Program-made: the position numbers and the translations under genes
Shown: piece by piece, positions 44,046 through 52,867 of the stretch
Layout: every line of letters begins with the position of its first letter
Numbering within the stretch: position 1 is the stretch's first letter
From: JBFXAM01 sp050184295
Lineage (GTDB): Bacteria; Planctomycetota; Phycisphaerae; UBA1845; Fen-1342
NCBI GenBank assembly: GCA_050184295.1
Contig: JBFXAM010000001.1
Span: 149,024-213,023 of the forward strand
DNA length: 64,000 nt
Direction: 5' to 3'
The notes under the pieces: generated by a model
What the model saw: the letters and a program-made list of their open reading frames with translations, nothing else
What the model was told of the DNA's origin: nothing
The model's database searches: none

Positions 44046-46043
44046 ATGTCGAGAAAGAGACCGGAACGAAACCAGACGCGCCAATCGTCACAGCCTGCGA
44101 ATCGCGGCGGCACGCGCGAGACCCGCGCATCCGCGGCCGCTGCGCCGCCGTCGCGGGCGGCGGGTCTGTGGCTCGCGGGGCTGGTTCTCCTTGCGGCAGC
44201 GGAGCTGGCGTCGGCGTTGCTGGTGCTCGATCACTTCGGCGGGTTGAGCCTGCCGGGCTGCGGCAAGGGGAGTCCGTGTGCGGCGGCAACGTCGAGCGTC
44301 TGGGGGCGCATTCCCGGCATCCGCTGGCCCGTGTCGTTCGTCGCGCTTGCGTACTTCAGCGCGGCCGCGGTTGCGTGGGCGCTGAGGCGCGATGCGTCCG
44401 GTGCGGGGCTGCGCGCGATTCTGCGCGTCGGCGGCGCCGTGTCCATGTTCTATCTCGGGCTCATCTTCGCCAAGGGCTATTACTGCCCCTATTGCCTCGC
44501 GGCACACATTGCCAATCTCGGCGCGTGCGGCGTCGCAGAGCTGCGGCCCGGCGGCAGCGCCCGGGCGGGGCGGCAACTCGGCGCGTTTGCCGCGACCTTT
44601 GCGACCGTCACCGCGGGGCTCGGCGTCGCGTCGATGACGACCAGCATTCGCGTGGAGCAGAGTCGCGAAGACGACCTGCGGGAATCGATTCGCGATCTCC
44701 AGACGGCGGGAGGCGGCGCGACGACGCAGGGCACAGCAAGCGCCGTTTCGACCACCGACCCAGCGACGACGACTGCGCCGCCGTCAACCGCGCCGGGCTT
44801 GAGCGACGCCGTCCCCGTCAACGCTGAAGCCGCCGCCGCGCTCGAGCGCTGGCCACACGGATTCACGGGGCGCTATCGGCTCGGTCCGGCGGATGCGCCG
44901 ATCCGCATCGTGATGTTCACCGACTATCAGTGCACGGACTGTCAGCGGATCGAGAAGGAAGTGATGGAAGTTGTGCGGGCGCGGAGCGATGTGAGCTTGA
45001 GCATCAAGCACTTTCCGTTCAACACGCCGTGCAACCCCAACGCGCCAAACCTGCACGCGAACGCCTGCTGGGCGGCGCGGTGCGCGGAGACGGCCGGCAT
45101 GCTCCGCGGCGACGAGGGGTTCTTCCAAGTGCACGAGTGGCTGTTCGCACAGCAGGGCAGCTTCACCGACGCCGAGATTCAGGCGGCGCTGCCGACACTG
45201 GGTTTCGACGCGAATTCGTTCCTCGCGCTGATGCAGGGGCCCGAAACGCTCGCGCGGGTCAAGTCAGACATCGAAGAGGGCGTTGCTGTCGGGCTCTACT
45301 TCACGCCGCTCGTGTTTATCAACGGCATCGAGGTGCGCGGCATTCTGGCGCGGGACGCGGTGAAGCGCGCCGTCGAAGCGCTGGCCGAAACGAAGCCGCC
45401 GCCGCGCAGCGCGTCGAGCGATCGTCCCGCGCTGGCGGCGACGAAATTCGTCGACGATTGGCGCGCCGGTCATCGCATCGCGAATCCGGCGGATACCAGC
45501 GCGTGGCCGCGCGGGCCCGCCGGTGCGCCGCTGGAAATCGTGATGTGGGGCGACTATCAGGAGCCGATCACGGCGGAGGCCGATCGTCTGATCCGCGCTT
45601 TCATCGCCGGTCGCAGCGACGCGCGCTACACGTTTCGGCACTTTCCGTTCAACCAGGACTGCAACACCGGCGTGCCGCGCACGCAGCATCCGCTCGCGTG
45701 TCTGGCGTCGCGGGCCGCCGAAGCCGCGGGTCGCGCGGGGTCGCTGCAAACGTATTGGCGGATGCACGAGTGGCTCATGGACAACCCGAAGTCGGTGAAC
45801 GACGAGTCCGTTCGCGCGCGGGCCGTCGGGTTCGGCGTGGACGCGGCGGCGTTCGAAGCGGCACTGGCGTCGGCGGAAACAAAGGCGGCCATCGACGAGG
45901 ATGTGCTGGGTGCGCAGCGCGTCGGGCTCAGCGCACTTCCGACCATCTACGTGAACGGGCGGTTTGTGCCGCGCTGGAAGCGCCCGAACGACAACGTCCT
46001 GGAGCGCATCTTCAACGCCGCGCTCGCCGAGGCGCGACCCTGA
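44046..46043 (+). CDS. vitamin K epoxide reductase fused to two DsbA-like domains
   Basis: 665 residues. Residues ~40-200 are a VKOR domain with several transmembrane helices, a Cys pair at 72/78 and the active CPYC at 147-150. A Thr/Ser/Pro linker (~215-260) leads to a DsbA-like domain (~270-450) with CTDC at 296-299 and the cis-Pro at TPLVFING. A second DsbA-like domain (~480-660) is clearly homologous but its CxxC position reads EPIT (506-509), while the cis-Pro (LPTIYVNG) is kept. The expected role is oxidative folding: VKOR passes electrons from the DsbA part to quinone. GGTGGA precedes the ATG. Confidence 0.9.
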   Translation: MSRKRPERNQTRQSSQPANRGGTRETRASAAAAPPSRAAGLWLAGLVLLAAAELASALLVLDHFGGLSLPGCGKGSPCAAATSSVWGRIPGIRWPVSFVALAYFSAAAVAWALRRDASGAGLRAILRVGGAVSMFYLGLIFAKGYYCPYCLAAHIANLGACGVAELRPGGSARAGRQLGAFAATFATVTAGLGVASMTTSIRVEQSREDDLRESIRDLQTAGGGATTQGTASAVSTTDPATTTAPPSTAPGLSDAVPVNAEAAAALERWPHGFTGRYRLGPADAPIRIVMFTDYQCTDCQRIEKEVMEVVRARSDVSLSIKHFPFNTPCNPNAPNLHANACWAARCAETAGMLRGDEGFFQVHEWLFAQQGSFTDAEIQAALPTLGFDANSFLALMQGPETLARVKSDIEEGVAVGLYFTPLVFINGIEVRGILARDAVKRAVEALAETKPPPRSASSDRPALAATKFVDDWRAGHRIANPADTSAWPRGPAGAPLEIVMWGDYQEPITAEADRLIRAFIAGRSDARYTFRHFPFNQDCNTGVPRTQHPLACLASRAAEAAGRAGSLQTYWRMHEWLMDNPKSVNDESVRARAVGFGVDAAAFEAALASAETKAAIDEDVLGAQRVGLSALPTIYVNGRFVPRWKRPNDNVLERIFNAALAEARP

Positions 46044-46205
46044 GCGCCGCGCAGGTCGCGCGATAGCCTCCGGCGGATTCGCGCGCCGCAGGGTGCGGAT
46101 CGGCCGCACGATGCTATAGTGCGCTGCGGGCGGCACGCCGGCCGGGACGGCGGTGCGTCCGGGCACACCGGCGGCCGTTCGATGTTCTTTGCGAAGGCGA
46201 TTGCG

Positions 46206-47018
46206 ATGCGCATCCTCCTCGTCGGCGACGTCGTCGGACGGCCGGGAAAGCACGCCTGTTCTCAGCTGATTCCGCGCCTGATCCGCGAGCAGCAGATCGA
46301 CTTTGTCGTCGCCAACGCCGAGAACGTCGCCGCCGGAAGCGGGCTCACCGCCGCGATGTTCGGCAAGCTGCGGCACTACGGCGTCGACGTGTGCACGATG
46401 GGCGATCACATCTATAAGCGGCGCGAGATCGCGCCCACTCTGGAACAGTCGGAGCACATCGTGCGGCCGGCGAACCTGCCGCCCGAGGCCGCCGGCCGCG
46501 AGATCACGATCGTCGCCGCTCGCAACGGAACGCGCGTCGCGGTCGTCTCGCTGTTGGGGCGGATATTCATGAACATGCGCGGCGACTGCCCGTTCCACGC
46601 GGTCGATCGCCTGCTCGCAGCGCTGCCGGAGGACGTGCGCGTCGTCGTGGTCGATGTTCACGCCGAGGCGACGAGCGAGAAGGTGGCGATGGGCTGGTAT
46701 CTCGACGGGCGCGCGACGGTCATCTTCGGCACGCACACGCACGTGCAGACCGCCGACGAACGGATTCTGCCGAAGGGCAGCGCCTACATCACCGACGTGG
46801 GCATGACCGGGCCGCACGATTCCGTGCTCGGGCGCGACAAGCACGCCGTGATCGCGTCGTTGATTACGGCGATGCCGCACCCATATAACGTGGCGACCGA
46901 CGACGTCGTTCTGCACGGGGCGATCGTGGAGTGCGAGGCGGCGACGGGGCGCGCCATCCGCATCGAACGCGTAGCGGTGCGCGACGATTCGCCGGTGCCG
47001 GCTGGAGAAGACGACTGA
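46206..47018 (+). CDS. YmdB-family metallophosphoesterase
   Basis: 270 residues. Family TIGR00282 (YmdB), cyclic-nucleotide phosphodiesterases acting on 2',3'-cNMPs. The metal-binding motifs are [62 protein letters not shown] and [18 protein letters not shown]. It starts at the ATG that begins MRILLVGD, preceded by GAAGG; an in-frame ATG eight codons upstream is possible. TATAGT (46115-46120) could be its -10, with a ~80-base leader. In Bacillus ymdB follows rny; no RNase Y gene is seen here. Confidence 0.94.
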   Translation: MRILLVGDVVGRPGKHACSQLIPRLIREQQIDFVVANAENVAAGSGLTAAMFGKLRHYGVDVCTMGDHIYKRREIAPTLEQSEHIVRPANLPPEAAGREITIVAARNGTRVAVVSLLGRIFMNMRGDCPFHAVDRLLAALPEDVRVVVVDVHAEATSEKVAMGWYLDGRATVIFGTHTHVQTADERILPKGSAYITDVGMTGPHDSVLGRDKHAVIASLITAMPHPYNVATDDVVLHGAIVECEAATGRAIRIERVAVRDDSPVPAGEDD

Positions 47019-47158
47019 ACCGCGCGCGCGTCACGCTGCGTGCGCCGGCCGGCGCGGGCGGAATCGAAGTCGGGCCCACCGATCGACGTCGGGTGGGGGG
47101 GGCACGGCCCGGCGGGCGCATGCATGACCTCGGCACGACACACGCGGGAGACGAATCG

Positions 47159-47857
47159 ATGTCAGTGCGGCCCGTGCGTGGGGCGGTGGTGTTGCTTTCC
47201 GGCGGGCTCGACAGCGCGACGACGCTCGCGATCGCGTTGCGCGAACAGGCCGCGGTCGCGGCGCTCAGCTTCCGCTATGGACAGCGTCACTTCGTCGAGA
47301 TCGACGCCGCCAGCGCCGTGGCGCGGCGGCTCGGCGTGCGCGATCATGTCGTCGTGGAGATCGACCTGCGCGTGTTCGGCGGATCGGCGCTGACGGCGGA
47401 CATCGCCGTGCCCAAGGACTGCGATCCGCAGCGCGGCGACGAGATTCCGATCACTTACGTTCCCGCGCGCAACACCATCTTTCTGGCCTATGCCCTCGCG
47501 CTCGCGGAGGTCCGCGCGGCGACGGATGTCTACATCGGCGTGAATGCGGTCGACTATAGCGGCTATCCCGACTGCCGACCCGAGTACGTCGCGGCATTCG
47601 AACGCGTCGCGGGGCTCGCGACGCGCGCGGCGGTGGAGGGCGGCCCGGTGCGCATCCGCGCGCCGCTGATCGCCATGAGCAAGGCGGAGATCATCCGGCG
47701 CGGGCTGGAGCTGGGTGTTCCCTATGAGCTGACGCGCAGTTGCTACGATCCGAATGCAGCGGGCGAAGCGTGCGGGCATTGCGACAGTTGCCAGTTGCGC
47801 CGCGCGGGATTCGCGGCGGCGGGCGTGCGCGATCCAGCGCCGTATGCAAGTAGCTGA
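47159..47857 (+). CDS. queC: 7-cyano-7-deazaguanine synthase
   Basis: 232 residues. QueC converts 7-carboxy-7-deazaguanine to preQ0 with ATP and ammonia, for queuosine in tRNA. The PP-loop motif is [17 protein letters not shown]; further signatures are [28 protein letters not shown], and [21 protein letters not shown]. The C-terminal zinc site has four Cys ([25 protein letters not shown] pattern). GGGAG upstream supports ATG 47159. It stands 140 bases after the YmdB-type gene. QueD/QueE are not in the window, and no preQ1-like riboswitch was recognised upstream. Confidence 0.95.
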   Translation: MSVRPVRGAVVLLSGGLDSATTLAIALREQAAVAALSFRYGQRHFVEIDAASAVARRLGVRDHVVVEIDLRVFGGSALTADIAVPKDCDPQRGDEIPITYVPARNTIFLAYALALAEVRAATDVYIGVNAVDYSGYPDCRPEYVAAFERVAGLATRAAVEGGPVRIRAPLIAMSKAEIIRRGLELGVPYELTRSCYDPNAAGEACGHCDSCQLRRAGFAAAGVRDPAPYASS

Positions 47858-48166
47858 GTTTCGTTCCACTTGACGAGGAACCAGACATCGAAGCGGTCGG
47901 CTGACGCAAGGCGACTGGTCGTGGGATGGCGGCGCGCGAGCGGTTCGGAAGCGCTCTCCAAACATCGCCGGCGCCGACCCTGACGGGATGTGTACGGCAC
48001 GGGTCGTTACGTGGCGCCGGTGGGACATTAAGCGTTTCGTGCGGACTGATGACAAGGCCTGCAACGAGGTCGGTGACAGGGGAAGCGCCCGCGCTCGCCG
48101 CGCACCCACGGGCCGCCGCACACCGGCGACCCGTGAGTGCGTTCGTCGTCGGGTTCGGGTGGCGGC
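47858..48166. other. convergent intergenic region, no gene seen
   Basis: 309 bases between queC (plus) and the small lipoprotein gene (minus). An imperfect hairpin GTTCC-N9-GGAAC lies just after queC, without a T-tract. Nothing else stood out. Confidence 0.4.
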
Positions 48167-48460
48167 TCATCCGCCGTCGCCGCAGCTTCCGTCGCGCCGC
48201 TGGTCGCGCTGCTGGTCGCCGTCGCCGCTGCCGTCTGCGCCGCCTGAGCCGTTGAATCCGCCGAATTGGTACTGGCTTCCGTCGCCGGACCCATCCATCA
48301 GATGCAGCCGGAGGCGATCCTGATCCTGAAGCTGAATCGGCTTGGCGAGCGACAACTTGGCGTCAAGCACGCCGGCGAGAGGTCCGAACGTGGTTTCGTC
48401 ACAACCTGCCGACAGCGCCAGCAAAACGAGCGTCGTCACCGCGATCACGGAGCGTTTCAT
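48167..48460 (-). CDS. small lipoprotein with Gly/Asp-rich tail
   Basis: 97 residues. Signal peptide VIAVTTLVLLALSAGC with lipobox LSAGC. The first part of the mature protein (FGPLAGVLDAKLSLAKPIQLQDQDRLRLHLMDG) is folded-looking; the rest is Gly/Asp/Ser/Gln-rich (GGFNGSGGADGSGDGDQQ). AGGAG precedes the ATG. It is divergent from the ECF sigma gene at 48619 and may be under that factor's control, as lipoproteins beside ECF genes often are; this is inference. Function unknown. Confidence 0.75.
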   Translation of the reverse strand: MKRSVIAVTTLVLLALSAGCDETTFGPLAGVLDAKLSLAKPIQLQDQDRLRLHLMDGSGDGSQYQFGGFNGSGGADGSGDGDQQRDQRRDGSCGDGG

Positions 48461-48618
48461 TGCGATTCTCCTTCTGACTGGGTTGGTGTTTCGGCGCCGA
48501 CCGCCGCGGGTCGGCCCAGTTGCTGCAAGCAATGCGTCGATCGACAATCACCGCTCTGAGAGATTGAACGGACTGCCGACATCGATCCTGCGGTGAGGCG
48601 CGAAGAAGAGCACGAAGA

Positions 48619-49254
48619 ATGCCAGATCCCGACGGCGAAGTCGGCGTAGGCGCGCGCGACGCCGCGGCCGCGGTCAGCGACCACGAGTTGCTCCGGCGTA
48701 CCGCGGGCGGAGACCGGGCGGCGTTCGACGTCCTGGTGCGCCGACATCAGGTGCGCGTGCTGGCGCTGGCCCACCGGTTCCTGGGCGGGCAGGGCGCCGC
48801 GGAAGACGTCGGACAGGAGGCGTTTCTTCGCGTGTTTCGGAATGCTGGATCGTTCAGCCCCAAAGCACAGTTCACCACCTGGCTCTATCGAATCGTCGCC
48901 AATCTCTGCTGGGACGCGCGGCGACGGGCCGCCCGCGAGCGTCTCTTGCTGGTCGCCGCGGCCCGGGCCCGGTCGGAGTCCGACGAACCCGCGTCTCCGG
49001 CGGACGCCGCGGAAACGGTCCGGCAGGCCGTCGGCGAATTGCCGGATCGGCAGCGATTGGTGCTGATTCTTCACCGGTTCGACGGACTGGGGCACCACGA
49101 GATCGCGGACATCACGGGTTGGAGCATCGGAGCCGTCGAATCCTGCCTGGTGAGGGCTTATGCCACCTTGCGGGGGCGACTCGCGCACCTCGCCGGCAGC
49201 GATCCGGCGTCGTCACCGAAGGGCGCGGGCCGGGTCACACGTACAACAGAGTGA
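48619..49254 (+). CDS. ECF-type RNA polymerase sigma factor
   Basis: 211 residues. Region 2: LLRRTAGGDRAAFDVLVRRHQVRVLALAHRFLGGQGAAEDVGQEAF and FTTWLYRIVANLCWDARRR. Region 4: VGELPDRQRLVLILHRFDGLGHHEIADITGWSIGAVESCLVRAYATL. The arrangement resembles RpoE/SigW-type ECF factors. First gene of a four-gene run (sigma, zinc anti-sigma, CnrX-like sensor, ferritin-like protein). AAGAAGAG precedes the ATG. The gene set points to metal or redox stress as the signal. Confidence 0.93.
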   Translation: MPDPDGEVGVGARDAAAAVSDHELLRRTAGGDRAAFDVLVRRHQVRVLALAHRFLGGQGAAEDVGQEAFLRVFRNAGSFSPKAQFTTWLYRIVANLCWDARRRAARERLLLVAAARARSESDEPASPADAAETVRQAVGELPDRQRLVLILHRFDGLGHHEIADITGWSIGAVESCLVRAYATLRGRLAHLAGSDPASSPKGAGRVTRTTE

Positions 49255-49264
49255 GGACGTACTC

Positions 49265-49729
49265 ATGCGACATGTCCGAGATATCGACCTGATCGACCTC
49301 GCCGCCGGCCGAGCTGTGGACAGCACCCCGGTCGGAGCGCACCTGGAGACGTGCGCAGCGTGCCGCCGGCGGCTGGAAGAACTCCGGGTCGTGCATGACG
49401 CGTTGTGCTCGTGGGAGGCGACCGGCGCGTCCGCGGACCTGTGGCCCGCGATCCAGGAGCAACTGGATCGCCCGGGCACGAGTCGCACCCTCACGCTTCC
49501 TGCGTGGGCGGCGGCGCTGCTGCGCTCGGCTGCGATCGTGCTGGCCAGCGTTGGACTCGGCCACGGACTTGCACTCGTGTGGGCGCCGGGGCCGCGCGTG
49601 TTCGCCGCCGCGGGTGAAGATGTGGATATCGCGCTCGCCATGCATGTACTGGAGGGTCCGTTGGCAACCGGCCTATCGATCGCGCTGGACGACCTTGAGG
49701 ATGCGGGTGACCACGGGGGTGCGCGATGA
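49265..49729 (+). CDS. zinc-finger anti-sigma factor
   Basis: 154 residues. The N-terminal zinc anti-sigma motif is HLETCAACRRRL (H-x3-C-x2-C), in a helical segment DLIDLAAGRAVDSTPVGA. A transmembrane helix follows at ~95-115 (LRSAAIVLASVGLGHGLALVW), then a short outer part. It starts ten bases after the sigma gene and overlaps the next gene by four bases (ATGA). ZAS-type anti-sigmas release their sigma on oxidation or after a signal from a periplasmic partner; here the CnrX-like protein encoded next is the likely partner. Confidence 0.85.
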   Translation: MRHVRDIDLIDLAAGRAVDSTPVGAHLETCAACRRRLEELRVVHDALCSWEATGASADLWPAIQEQLDRPGTSRTLTLPAWAAALLRSAAIVLASVGLGHGLALVWAPGPRVFAAAGEDVDIALAMHVLEGPLATGLSIALDDLEDAGDHGGAR

Positions 49730-50322
49730 CGCCGCCGCGAGGTCGGGCCTGGCTTGTGGTCGTCCCCCTGTGTGTGCTGGCGGGTTTCAGCGCGACATAC
49801 GCCTGGCAGGCCCAGCGCGCCGTGCCACATGCCGCAAACCCGGCGGACGTCCTCGGCGGTTGGCTTCAACTGCTGCCCGACGAAGTCGCGCGCCTCCAAT
49901 CCGTCGACCCCTCGTTTGCGGTCGACCGTACGAACCTGGAGCGCGACTTGGCGACAGAACGCGATCGCCTGGCACGCTTGTTCGAGCGCCCCACCGCTAC
50001 CGACGAAGCGGTGCTCGAGCAGGTCGAGCGCACGATTGCCGTCCACGATGCACTGGAGCGTCGCGTCGCGAGATACTTGCTTGCGGTCCGGCCGCACCTG
50101 AGCGACGAGCAGCGTAGTCGGTTGTTCGAGCGCTGCGCGCGCGCCGTCCGCGACGCGGGCGGGTGGCGCTGGCGGCACGGGCAGCCCGCGATCGACGCGT
50201 CGGAGCGGGGGATGGATCGAGGTCCGGGAGGCGGGCGCGGGTTCGGTCGCGGTCGCGGTGGCGGCCGGCTGGCACCGGCGACATCTGGCGCGAGTTCACA
50301 GCCGTCAGGAGAATCGCCATGA
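49726..50322 (+). CDS. periplasmic heavy-metal sensor-like protein (CnrX/Spy type)
   Basis: 198 residues. One N-terminal signal-anchor helix (AWLVVVPLCVLAGFSATYAW), then a helical-hairpin domain: GGWLQLLPDEVARLQ, LERDLATERDRLARLFE, EAVLEQVERTIAVHDALERRVARYLL and PHLSDEQRSRLFERCA. This is the form of CnrX/Spy-like periplasmic metal or misfolding sensors. The C-terminal 45 residues are Gly/Arg-rich (GGGRGFGRGRGGGR) and follow a WRWRHG stretch. It is joined by ATGA overlaps to both neighbours. In CnrYXH systems the CnrX protein senses Ni/Co and controls the anti-sigma; that parallel is inference. Confidence 0.72.
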   Translation: MTPPRGRAWLVVVPLCVLAGFSATYAWQAQRAVPHAANPADVLGGWLQLLPDEVARLQSVDPSFAVDRTNLERDLATERDRLARLFERPTATDEAVLEQVERTIAVHDALERRVARYLLAVRPHLSDEQRSRLFERCARAVRDAGGWRWRHGQPAIDASERGMDRGPGGGRGFGRGRGGGRLAPATSGASSQPSGESP

Positions 50323-51194
50323 AACGACTTGCTCTGATCGCCGTCATGCTCAGTCTTGCGGCGGCGCAATTGGCGCTGGCGCAGGGGTGGGTCTCTCGTT
50401 CGGATCGCCGAGCCCTCAACCGCACCGTTCCACCGGTAGTCGATGCGCGCGGGCGCGCCGTCGCCGCCGCCGATCAACCCAACGTGTCGCTTGCGGCGGG
50501 CTGCGCGCGATGGCCAGCTCCGTGCGTGGGCCCGCGCGCCGACCGGCCCGGGTGTGACGACCGCCAGGCGGTTCGGCAGAGCGCCGGGGATGGCCGCGAT
50601 CCGGGGGCGCTGGCGTCATCGCCGGCGCGGCGCGACCGAGTCCAACCGGGATCCGGTGCCCGACGGGCGGCCGCTTGGCCATGCTCGGCGCCGCCACCGC
50701 GGGGCGCGTGCATCGGCTCGCCGGAGCTCGGTGGGACGGTCGCACCGAGTCCGACCGATGTCGATGCGGCGACGGCCGACGCGCTTCGGGCAGCGCTCAT
50801 CGATGAGCAGCGCGCGCAGGCGTTTTACGAAGCCGTCATGCGCCGGCACGGTCGCGTCCGGCCGTTCGTCAACATCGTGCGCGCCGAAGAGCGCCACGCC
50901 GAGGTCTTGCGGCTGCTGCTCGCGCGACACGGCCTCGCTGCGCCGTCGCGTGGGGGCGAACTCGCCGTGGTGCCGAACACGCTGGGCGCGTGCAGCGAGT
51001 TGGCCGCCACGCTCGAACGCGAGAATGTTGCGATGTATGACCGCCTGCTCGCCGACGTGCGCGAGCCGGATGTCCGCGCCGTTTTCGAGCGTCTGCGCGC
51101 GGTCTCGAAACGCCGCCACCTGCCTGCGTTTGAACGCTGGGCCGGGCCGGGCGCGCCGGACGAGTCGTGGTGCGGGGGGCGCGGATCTCCCTGA
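50319..51194 (+). CDS. secreted ferritin-like (DUF2202) protein
   Basis: 291 residues. Signal peptide LALIAVMLSLAAAQLALAQG. Residues ~20-140 are low-complexity, rich in Arg/Pro/Cys, and not recognisable. The C-terminal ~130 residues form a ferritin-like four-helix bundle with the di-iron pattern: Glu in IDEQRAQAFYEAV, ExxH in RAEERHAEVLRLLL, Glu in ATLERENVAMYDRLL, His in KRRHLPAFERW. Fourth gene of the ECF operon, coupled by an ATGA overlap. DUF2202 proteins are thought to bind iron; sequestration of metal on induction by the sigma factor is a reasonable guess. Confidence 0.75.
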   Translation: MKRLALIAVMLSLAAAQLALAQGWVSRSDRRALNRTVPPVVDARGRAVAAADQPNVSLAAGCARWPAPCVGPRADRPGCDDRQAVRQSAGDGRDPGALASSPARRDRVQPGSGARRAAAWPCSAPPPRGACIGSPELGGTVAPSPTDVDAATADALRAALIDEQRAQAFYEAVMRRHGRVRPFVNIVRAEERHAEVLRLLLARHGLAAPSRGGELAVVPNTLGACSELAATLERENVAMYDRLLADVREPDVRAVFERLRAVSKRRHLPAFERWAGPGAPDESWCGGRGSP

Positions 51195-51286
51195 GCAGCC
51201 GTGGCACGCCCCGGCGCTGCGCGCCGGGGCGGCGCCCACGGATTCGGATGCACGGGCGCTCGCGGGCGTAGTCGGCGGCGCGGGAT

Positions 51287-52585
51287 TCAGGCAGGCAGGC
51301 CGCGTCTCAGCACGTCTTCCACCGCGGTCGCGAAGGCGTCGACCTCGTCGATCATGGTGTACACATTGGGCGTCACCCGAATGCCCTTTACGCCCGGACC
51401 GTCGATCGCGACGGTGAAGATGCGGTGCTTGCTCAGCAGGTGATCGCAGAGCTTGACCGGATCGACGCCGTCGATCTGGAACGTCGCCACGCCGCAGCAG
51501 TGTGCGGGGTCGAGCTTCGCATACAGTCGGACGCGCGGGTCCTGCGTGAGCCTGTCCGCCCAGCGCCGGCAGAGGTAGCGCATGCGCGCCTGCTTGCGCT
51601 CCGGGCCGATGCCGGTGTGAAAGGCGGCGGCCTCTGAGACGGCGAGCTTCAGCGCGGCCGGGTGCGTGCCGATCTCCTCGTACTTGCGAATGTTGTCGCC
51701 TTGCGGCTCGGGCGCGGCCATGAGCGGCCAGAGCTTGGGAATGCAGCGCTTGCGGACGTAGAGAAAGCCGGTGCCGAGCGGGGCGGTCAGCCACTTGTGC
51801 AGGCTGGTGCCGTAGTAGTCGCAGTCGAGCTCGTCGCGGTTGAAGACGAGGTGCGCGAATGCGTGGGCGCCGTCGACGATGACGGGAATGTCGTGCTTTC
51901 GCCCGAGCGCGACGATCTGCCGCACGGGAATAATCTGGCCGGTGATGTTGATCACGTGGCAACACAGCACCATGCGCGTCCTGGGTGTGATGTTGCGCTC
52001 AAATGCGGCAACGATCTCGGCGGGGTCGTCACAGGGCATCGGGAGGTCGAACGTTTTGAGCACGATGCCTTCGCGTTGTTCGCGCTGCTTGAAGGTGTTG
52101 ATCATGCGCGGATAGTCCTGCGCGCTGGTCAACACTTCGTCGCCGGCCTTGAGGTCGACGCCGTAGATGCAGATTTCGAGCGCTTCGCTCGAGTTGCGGA
52201 CAATCGCCATCTCCTCGGGGTCACAGCCAAAGAGGGCCGCGAGCCGGGCGCGCGAGGTCTCGACCTGGGGGTCGAGGTTCTTCCACATGTAGCGCGAGGG
52301 CGCCTGGTTGGCGTAATCGACGTGGCGGCGCACCGCGTCCTGCACCACGCGCGGCGCGGGGCTCACGCCGCCGTTGTTGAGGTTGATCATGCTGCGGTCG
52401 ATCGCGAAGGCCTGCTGGATCTGGAACCAGTAGCTCTCGTCGGCGGCGACGCCTTCCGGCGTCCTGCCTTCGACCTGCGCGTTGGCGGCTTCGACGAGTT
52501 CGAGCGCGTCCTCGCGAAGCAGGCTGTATGCCAGTGCGCCGAACGTGAGTCCCTGCTGAATGAAATTGCGCCGCGACGTGGTCAT
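51287..52585 (-). CDS. class V PLP-dependent aminotransferase with Tat-like signal
   Basis: 432 residues. The N-terminus SRRNFIQQGLTFGALAYSLL is a twin-arginine signal. The class V fold follows: INLNNGGVSPAPRVV, RNSSEALEICIYGVDLKAGDEVL, VLCCHVINITGQIIPVRQIV, the PLP Asp in IVDGAHAFAHL, and the Schiff-base Lys in GTSLHKWLTAPLGTGFLYV. It resembles the isopenicillin-N-epimerase-like secreted members of the NifS superfamily. An exported PLP enzyme is unusual; export by Tat would allow folding with cofactor before transport. AGGAG precedes the ATG at 52585. Confidence 0.9.
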   Translation of the reverse strand: MTTSRRNFIQQGLTFGALAYSLLREDALELVEAANAQVEGRTPEGVAADESYWFQIQQAFAIDRSMINLNNGGVSPAPRVVQDAVRRHVDYANQAPSRYMWKNLDPQVETSRARLAALFGCDPEEMAIVRNSSEALEICIYGVDLKAGDEVLTSAQDYPRMINTFKQREQREGIVLKTFDLPMPCDDPAEIVAAFERNITPRTRMVLCCHVINITGQIIPVRQIVALGRKHDIPVIVDGAHAFAHLVFNRDELDCDYYGTSLHKWLTAPLGTGFLYVRKRCIPKLWPLMAAPEPQGDNIRKYEEIGTHPAALKLAVSEAAAFHTGIGPERKQARMRYLCRRWADRLTQDPRVRLYAKLDPAHCCGVATFQIDGVDPVKLCDHLLSKHRIFTVAIDGPGVKGIRVTPNVYTMIDEVDAFATAVEDVLRRGLPA

Positions 52586-52867
52586 CGATCGGCTCCTGGC
52601 GCCGTCGCCGCTGTGTGACGACGGGTCTGCGACCGCGGGTGCGGCGCGGGGTGTCGGGCCGGCGGGGCACTTGGCCCGTCGGCGAAGCAAACGGAGCGTG
52701 GAGCTTACGACCAATCGAGGCGGACGAAAAGGGACGCCGCCCCGGGCGCCCGGCAGCTTCATCGGGCGTCGCGGAGTCGGAGCGGAGACGGTGGATTCGA
52801 GCGGCGGCGAACTCCGCGGACCGACGGAGTCGGTGCGCGCGTCCATGGCGTGCGTGTGCGCGGAGCC

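Noticed and set aside
47858..47905. Intrinsic terminator after queC (GTTCC-N9-GGAAC hairpin)
   Set aside because: Short stem and no T-tract on either strand.
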